Assembly (NCBI GenBank): GCA_023853785.1
Contig: JAJIRX010000355.1
Coordinates: forward strand, 1 to 21,561
Direction: 5' to 3'
From: Psilocybe azurescens
Taxonomy: Eukaryota; Basidiomycota; Agaricomycetes; Agaricales; Agrocybaceae
Length of the DNA stretch: 21,561 nt
Made by a program: the position numbers and the translations under genes. Positions 16,497 through 21,561 of this stretch are shown piece by piece; within the stretch, counting starts at the first letter, position 1, and each line of letters begins with the position of its first letter. The notes beneath the pieces were generated by a model. It saw nothing but the letters and a program-made list of their open reading frames with translations, ran no database searches and was not told the origin of the DNA.

Positions 16497-17959
16497 CTCA
16501 AAAATCCACCAGGGCCCTTTCAAAGATTCCGATAATGTTAATCTGTTCTTTAGCTAAGAGCTCTCTCTCAAACGTCAGCGTGCGAAGACCAACTGCCCGG
16601 CCTCGAAAACCATCCATCTTAGAGGCGGCCGGGCACGGTTCATCGCGGTGTTCTGGACGTTTTCCTCCCCCGCTAAGTTTTTATATTAATAATTCCGTGA
16701 CTTGGCCCATCGATGAGATTGTACTTACATATCTGAGTGCGTCCCTGCAAACCAGACTTCTTTTGTATGCGGAAGCGATCCCGTTGACCGCATGCCGATC
16801 GGTAAAGGTTCAGCTGTATTGTTATCCTCGGCGGGTGGCAAGTTGTCTGGGGGCCTCTGGTTCGAGGTCAACTTACTCTGAGGTTTTTCTTCCGATCTGG
16901 CCGGCTTGGTATATCCGCCATAAGCGTACTCGGGCAGGAACTTTACGCGTCGTTCATCAAGAGCGAGTGCATGGCGGAAGTAGCAGACATGCTTCATCCC
17001 ATCGATTGTCCCTGGGAGCATGTTCGTTCCACGTACAATCCCAATCGACGAAACAGTATCCCTAACGTCTTGCCATGAGATTAAATGTACTCAAAACGGA
17101 AGAGCCGACATAACGCACCAGGCCCCAACGAAATGCACTTTTACATTTTTACGAGAGAAAGCATTCTTAAAACGTTTCGCCTTGGACGCTTGTTCTGCGG
17201 GCTTTCCGACATTAGTGATCTCCTCCGAAATTTTATCACTGTTTGGGTCTGCGTATAGCTCATATGCGCTGAGCACGATAAATCAATGATAAGGAGGCAC
17301 GCGTAGGTTAAAACCTCACAATGGTATCTGCATCTCGTTTCCCTTAAAGATAAGCCCGACCTAAAAGTTTACACAGACGTTACTTAAGAAGCCACATAAG
17401 AGAGGAAGTATTGCACCTTTTCTATCATCGCTGACAGCACGCCGGACTTGATATGCTCCACGGGAAAACCCTAAGACATCAGTTAGGATGGACCGAGATA
17501 TTCGGCAAATATCGTTGTGATGCACCAAAGAAGAAGATACAATCCCCTGGCTCATAGTTGTCTGACAACCAGCGGTACGCACCCAAAACTGTTCTTTTAA
17601 AGTCCCTGAATGAGTAAGGTGAAACCATGAAAACCAGTGCATAGTGACGTCTGAACTCACCACGCAATGGCCAAATCGATTTTGTGATATACCCACTGCT
17701 TGTAAAAATCGGGCGAAAAAGCTGAAGGCCGAACATAGGTGCCGATACCGCTGTTGTACCAAGTTCGCTGGTTGTGGTGCTCCTCCTTCAAGATGAGATT
17801 GTACATCTCGATCACATTTGTGTTCTTTTCGCGAAGAGATCAAGAGAAAATTGCTATACGTAGTTACTGAATACATACCTTATCTCCGAACTGGTTTGCG
17901 GTGCCATCTATACAGACGATGAGATTTCTGCTACCCGCTTTGTGAGAACCGCACGGCAT

Positions 17960-18420
17960 ATTGGCGCTTGTCAGAAAGGATTTGGCAACAACAAGGCCTA
18001 CGGCTTATTAGAGGGGAGTTTATGCTCTACATCCGAAGCGGGCTGGACGGCCGTCATCCGTGGGGTTGACGTCGCAGGCCGGGTCTTCAATATCTTTGAT
18101 GGATCAATCAACCTTTAGCGTATTCGTATATGGACTGAATGCTCACGATTATCTTCCATTATCCTGAGAGGGGGTTAGGAATATCTGTCGATGAAAGGGT
18201 GGAGTGTTGGATAGGATGGGAGAAGGAGGACGGTATCTACTTAAAATGTTCGCCTTCAGGCAGGTGCGTTGACATGTCGACAGGATGCATGTTTGTGACA
18301 GGAGTATCCGATCGTGACTGCGGGAGTATCGATAGTTTCGTCCTGACACATGGAATACTTGGCTTGATGGCCATTGCTTTGCATGGTGTAACGAGTCCTT
18401 TTGTGGGACTGTTTTGAACC
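17960..18420. other. Upstream of the DUF2235 pseudogene; two unassigned plus-strand frames
   Basis: GC content here is closer to that of the pseudogene than to the flanking repeats. A plus-strand frame without ATG runs 17942-18118 (contains HIGACQKGFGNNKAYGLLEG and ends FNIFDGSINL-stop), and another from ATG 18139 to 18417 (92 codons). Neither is recognised. They may be exons of a divergent, decayed neighbour or chance. Confidence 0.3.
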
Positions 18421-19223
18421 ATCCTTGCTTACTTATGCTTACACTTTAAAATTGTATAATTACATATACTGAAAATTTCATTATGCACACTACCAAAAAA
18501 ATAGAGAAAAAGGAGCCATTTTACTATGTTGGGGCTAGATTTTGCACTTTTGGTACATTTATCACAATATTTTGACTCTTGCATTAAACATAAAAATATA
18601 AAAAAATGCAGAATAGTGTGCATGAGAGCTGTCTCCAGTGAGTGTGCCAAGAATAAAATCTTAACAGAGCTGGAGTTACAAACACTGCACCTCACACGTT
18701 GGGGTTTTCAATATTCAGGTGACCTTTGAAGGGGTAAATTTAGAGTCGCAAAACATATTAAATACAATCTTATTTTAAAGATTATAAAACATATTTTATG
18801 TGAGGGAATTTTGAATTTAGCATAAAATCTTACATATATGTCAATCTACAAAGAAGCTTTGTAAGATATTTAAAATTTTAAATACAAAGTAAGTTTAAAG
18901 TTTATAGAGCCCACTATATATCAAATTTGGGACACCCTCTTTGGCACCCAAATATTTTAACTACATACCTATCTTCAAAGGAATTTTATATTTTTAATTT
19001 CAAGGAATCTTCAAAGGACCTTTGAATATGAATTAATATTTTAAATACAAGGTTCCCTTATTAGCTGATTTGTAGTTCAAATATCAAATGACTTTCAGAA
19101 TTAATTTATATTTGAAATACAAAGATGTCTTGTATGGTACAAAACATATGAAATATATTACATACTATCTACAAAATTCCTGTGTAGTTCAACCACAAAG
19201 GAACTTTACATATGTACATTGTA
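18421..19223. other. AT-rich intergenic stretch, nothing found
   Basis: No credible frame, RNA or mobile element end. Short CTTCAAAGGA repeats occur near 18972-19025. Confidence 0.7.
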
Positions 19224-19231
19224 GATTTACC
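19224..19231. repeat. Target-site duplication of A3, left (GATTTACC)
   Basis: Identical to 21239-21246. Confidence 0.88.
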
Positions 19232-19261
19232 GAGGTCTTTCCTTTCCCCACACAATCCATA

Positions 19262-19565
19262 TGGACTCCAGTGGAGTCCACTGGACTCTCTGTCCAGCCA
19301 AACTGGCTGACAGATTGTCCAGTCCACTGGACTGGAACTGGACTGCAGTCCACTGGAGTCCACTGGACTCGCACTGGACTCCTGCCAAATTTTCAGTCCA
19401 GTCTCAGTCCAGTGGATTATGAGTCCAGTCAAGTCCACTGGAGTCCACTGGAGTCCACTGGACTGGGGCTTAAATATTCAGTGAACAACAACAAATAATA
19501 TATTTATTAGCACAGTCCAGTGGAGTCCAGTGGAGTCCAGTTGAATCCACTGGAGTCCACTGGAT
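19262..19565. repeat. Left subterminal array of A3
   Basis: TCCASTGGA units, with several runs at exactly 10-bp spacing (about 19434-19465 and 19515-19565). Confidence 0.9.
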
Positions 19566-19696
19566 GCAATAATTAACACAATATCCGAAGTATGATCATT
19601 AGTTATTAATATTAATTGCAAAAATAAAAGAGTAAAATTAATAGAAATAAACTATATGAAATAACAATTAAATGAAACAATAGTTAAATTTACATG

Positions 19697-19805
19697 GGAG
19701 CAAAACCTCCCTATGGATACATTTTTGTATTTTGTTCAGTCCGGCGGGGTGAAATTTCACAGGCACATGTGACACGCACGTGTGCCCGGCATCAGCCAAT
19801 TGGCA
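19697..19805 (+). promoter_or_regulatory. Conserved pre-cargo block of A3 (promoter-like, tentative)
   Basis: Same order as in A1 and A2: GGGAG...CTCCC, AT-rich segment, TTTTGTTCAGTC, TTTCACAGGCA. Confidence 0.35.
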
Positions 19806-20808
19806 CGACAACAGTCCGTCAGACCCCACCCTTTCTTCCGACTACCACCACCACCACCTCGTCGGTCAGAGCCAGGTGACAGCCAACCTGACGTGACAGA
19901 GGATGACAACGACCGCAACGGCCACGCCAACAACAACGACAATGACAGCAACAACGAGGACCCGGACAAGGATGACCGTCAATGCGACGACAAGGACCTG
20001 GACAAGGACATAGGTGAGGACAACCCAGATGAGGACAAGGGCGAGGGGCGAGGACAACCCGGATGAGGATGAGGGCAAGGGCAAGGGTGGCTACGACAAG
20101 GACAAGGACAGCAGCAGCAACGGCGATGAGGACAATGGCGACGGGTATGGACGGGTACAAGGACAGTGAGGACGGACAACGGCTGTGACAGCGACGAGGA
20201 CGGCGATGGGTACGATGGGGATGAGGATGAGGGACCGGGACGGGTACAACAGGGACAAGGACAAGGATGGCGATGGGTACGACAAGGACAGGGACAGGTA
20301 CAACAGAAACGAGGACAAGGACAGGGATGGGGACAAGGACGGGGATGGGGACAATGGCTGCGACAACGACAAGGACAAGGACGGGGACAGCAGCTGCGAC
20401 AGCGACAGGACGGCAGCTGTGACAACAACGAGGACGGGTACAGCGGCTGCGGCAGTAACAGCAATGGGTATGGACATGTACAACGATGGCGGCTACCACG
20501 CGGATGACAGCGACGGGTATGAGGACAACACGCACAACACGCACAAAGGTGACAACAACGAGAACAGAGACGACAGCTGTGACAGAGATGAGGGTGACAG
20601 CGATGGGTACGAGGACAGCGAGGACGGCGGATGCGATGAGGACAAGCACAGTGGCTGCAATGAGGCTGCAACAGCGGCGAGAATGCGAATGATGGCCACG
20701 GGTACCAACGGGTACAAGGACGGCAGCTGCGACAGTGACAACAATGGCGGAGACAACATGGACGGCAGCTGCGAAGATGACAATGAAGGGCACAACACGT
20801 ACCGATGA
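19782..20808 (+). pseudogene. Cargo of A3: Asp/Asn/Gly/Cys-rich repetitive reading frames
   Basis: An ATG at 19782 opens a frame that becomes acidic after RRSEPGDSQPDVTEDDND and stops at 20064-20066. An acidic frame resumes from 20185 to a TGA at 20806-20808 (207 codons), with repeats of the type DGYDKD, CDSD, DGSC and the end EGHNTYR. The two parts are in different frames, so at least one indel or an undetected intron separates them. The GHNTYR-stop end is shared with the spliced frame of element B, which supports a real coding ancestry. Expected to be disordered and strongly acidic; function unknown. Confidence 0.4.
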
Positions 20809-20827
20809 CCTGACGGACAACACGTAT

Positions 20828-20842
20828 GATGGTAAAGTACTG
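20828..20842 (+). repeat. Internal copy of the A right terminus (GATGGTAAAGTACTG)
   Basis: The same 15 bases form the right end of A1 (2111-2125). The copy lies 20 bp after the cargo stop codon, far inside A3. Confidence 0.8.
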
Positions 20843-20997
20843 CTCCCGCCCCCCTTTTTTATTTTTATTTTTATTCGCTTTTTCTTCCTTTTGTCTTGGC
20901 CCTCGAATGTAGATAGTAATGTATTAAATAGTTGTTAATATATTGTATTCCACTAATCTGAATTTATGTTAAGATTGAATTTATTTACTGTATCAGG

Positions 20998-21205
20998 TCC
21001 ACTGGACTCCAGTGGACTGCAGTTATCTTAGTCTATATTCACTGTATAGTATAAGATCTACTAAAGTGCAGTGGAATCCACTGGAGTCCACTGGAGTCCA
21101 CTGGAGTCCAGTGGACTGCAGTTATCTTAGTCTATATTCACTGTATAGTATAAGATCTACTAAAGTGCAGTGGAATCCACTGGAGTCCACTGGAGTCCTG
21201 GAGTC
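20998..21205. repeat. Right subterminal array of A3, with a tandem copy of about 110 bp
   Basis: TCCASTGGA units in 10-bp register. The segment TGCAGTTATCTTAGTCTATA...CACTGGAGTCCACTGGAGTCC occurs twice (from about 21017 and from about 21117). Confidence 0.9.
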
Positions 21206-21238
21206 GATATGGACTGTGTGGGGGATGGTAAAGTACTG

Positions 21239-21246
21239 GATTTACC
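21239..21246. repeat. Target-site duplication of A3, right (GATTTACC)
   Basis: Identical to 19224-19231. Confidence 0.88.
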
Positions 21247-21561
21247 TGTAGTTCATCTACAGGTTTCCTTTGAATTATGCATCTGCTCATTGCCTGATGA
21301 GTGCTGACTCATTGCCCATTACATTACCTGATGTGCACCCACCCTTAAAAATGGCAGGCACTTGGGATGTTAAAAATTCCAATTAGCATTAGTATATGAG
21401 TACTTGTAGGAAGCCATATATAATTTTAAAGACATATATAATTTTGTACAGACAATCAGGGCTGAATACACAAAAGCAAGTAGAGGAGACTCCTACAAAT
21501 AGTATGCCAACTCTGGCAGTATCAACAGCAGGACTATACAACGAGATGCGCTGAGTATTGT
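21247..21561. other. Unassigned, possibly part of an LTR
   Basis: No frame is seen. TGATGAGTGCTGACTCATTG and TGATGTGCACCCACCC, followed by a TATATAAT segment, have the look of a retrotransposon LTR, but only one copy is in view. Confidence 0.25.

Larger units (their letters stand above)
15240..17959 (-). pseudogene. DUF2235 hydrolase-like gene with C-terminal WD40 repeats, degenerate
   Basis: Minus-strand exons joined across GT..AG introns give a DUF2235 protein (alpha/beta-hydrolase-like domain, related to bacterial Tle1 phospholipase effectors) followed by WD40 blades. Start MPCGSHKAGSRNLIVCIDGT at 17959. Exons: 17879-17959, 17661-17824, 17526-17605, 17417-17470, 17320-17360, 17119-17268, 16729-17061, from 16672 on, then 15977-16254, 15684-15930 and from 15624. 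Key motifs: IVCIDGTANQFGDK, GAYRWLSDNYEPGDCIFFFG, the nucleophile elbow GFSRGAYQVR, VHFVGAWDTVSSIGIVRG, RHALALDERRVKFLPEY, VWFAGTHSD. Frameshifts occur in exon 4 (after GAYQVR), near 16662, 16580 and 16535, stops follow YFILENPA (about 16110), and there is a shift near 15838 and one between WD40 blades. The 3' end meets element F. Function is unknown in fungi; fusion to near-identical WD40 blades recalls STAND-type proteins. Confidence 0.85.
19232..21238 (+). mobile_element. Non-autonomous hAT-like DNA transposon, family A, copy A3 (2007 bp)
   Basis: Left end GAGGTCTTTCC plus CCCCACACAATCCATATGGA, right end ending GGTAAAGTACTG, flanked by an exact 8-bp duplication. Left arm and right arm are very close to those of A1 (for example CTGTATAGTATAA and ATTAATATTAATTGCAAAAAT). 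The interior differs: about 1 kb of GC-rich Asp/Asn-rich cargo. A tandem copy of about 110 bp (CAGTTATCTTAGTCTATATT...) lies in the right arm. Confidence 0.92.

Noticed and set aside
18429..18729. Small frames in the AT-rich stretch on both strands
   Set aside because: Short, overlapping, low GC and without recognisable motifs.
19819..20823. Minus-strand frame of 334 codons, rich in Val, Leu, Ala, Pro and His
   Set aside because: Shadow of the Asp/Asn-rich cargo of A3; the conserved RSEPG and GHNTYR ends are on the plus strand.

Overview
The window looks like a transposon-rich, gene-poor stretch of a filamentous basidiomycete (Agaricomycete-type) nuclear genome. The evidence is: a degraded DUF2235-WD40 gene with ten or more 46-59 bp GT..AG introns; remnants of Ty1/Copia and chromodomain Ty3/Gypsy retrotransposons of the kind common in mushroom genomes; and no bacterial operon structure. 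I see no clearly intact host gene.

Layout. 1-431 (minus) is the start of a broken Copia gag, with its likely PBS/LTR to about 699. 700-2125 is non-autonomous DNA transposon copy A1. 2126-5110 (plus) is a Gypsy pol remnant (RT, RNase H, integrase, chromodomain) whose integrase is interrupted at 3838-4147 by a fold-back element. 5205-8972 is a related but distinct DNA element B, itself split by a 1.8 kb insertion at 6295-8099. 8973-9880 holds a repeat cluster and a Gypsy gag scrap. 9889-11049 is element C with a perfect 8-bp target duplication. 11696-13520 is copy A2 with a perfect 8-bp duplication, interrupting a short reading frame. 13766-15150 is a partial element F on the minus strand. 15240-17959 (minus) is the DUF2235-WD40 pseudogene. 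18421-19223 is AT-rich and empty. 19232-21238 is copy A3 with an 8-bp duplication. The rest, to 21561, is unassigned.

The main observation is that A, B, C and F look like one superfamily of cut-and-paste elements, probably hAT-like. They share termini (one end CAGTACTTT, the other G/AAGGTCTTT), make 8-bp target duplications where the flanks are intact, and carry family-specific subterminal arrays of short palindromes repeated every 10 or 11 bp. Three of them (B, C, F) carry a tRNA-like box A/box B module about 310-345 bp inside one end and reading outward. A, B and F carry GC-rich, repetitive, coding-like cargo (acidic Asp/Asn/Gly/Ser/Lys-rich frames, sometimes with a good intron). B and A3 share the same cargo C-terminus (GHNTYR-stop). 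No transposase is encoded here, so these copies are non-autonomous.
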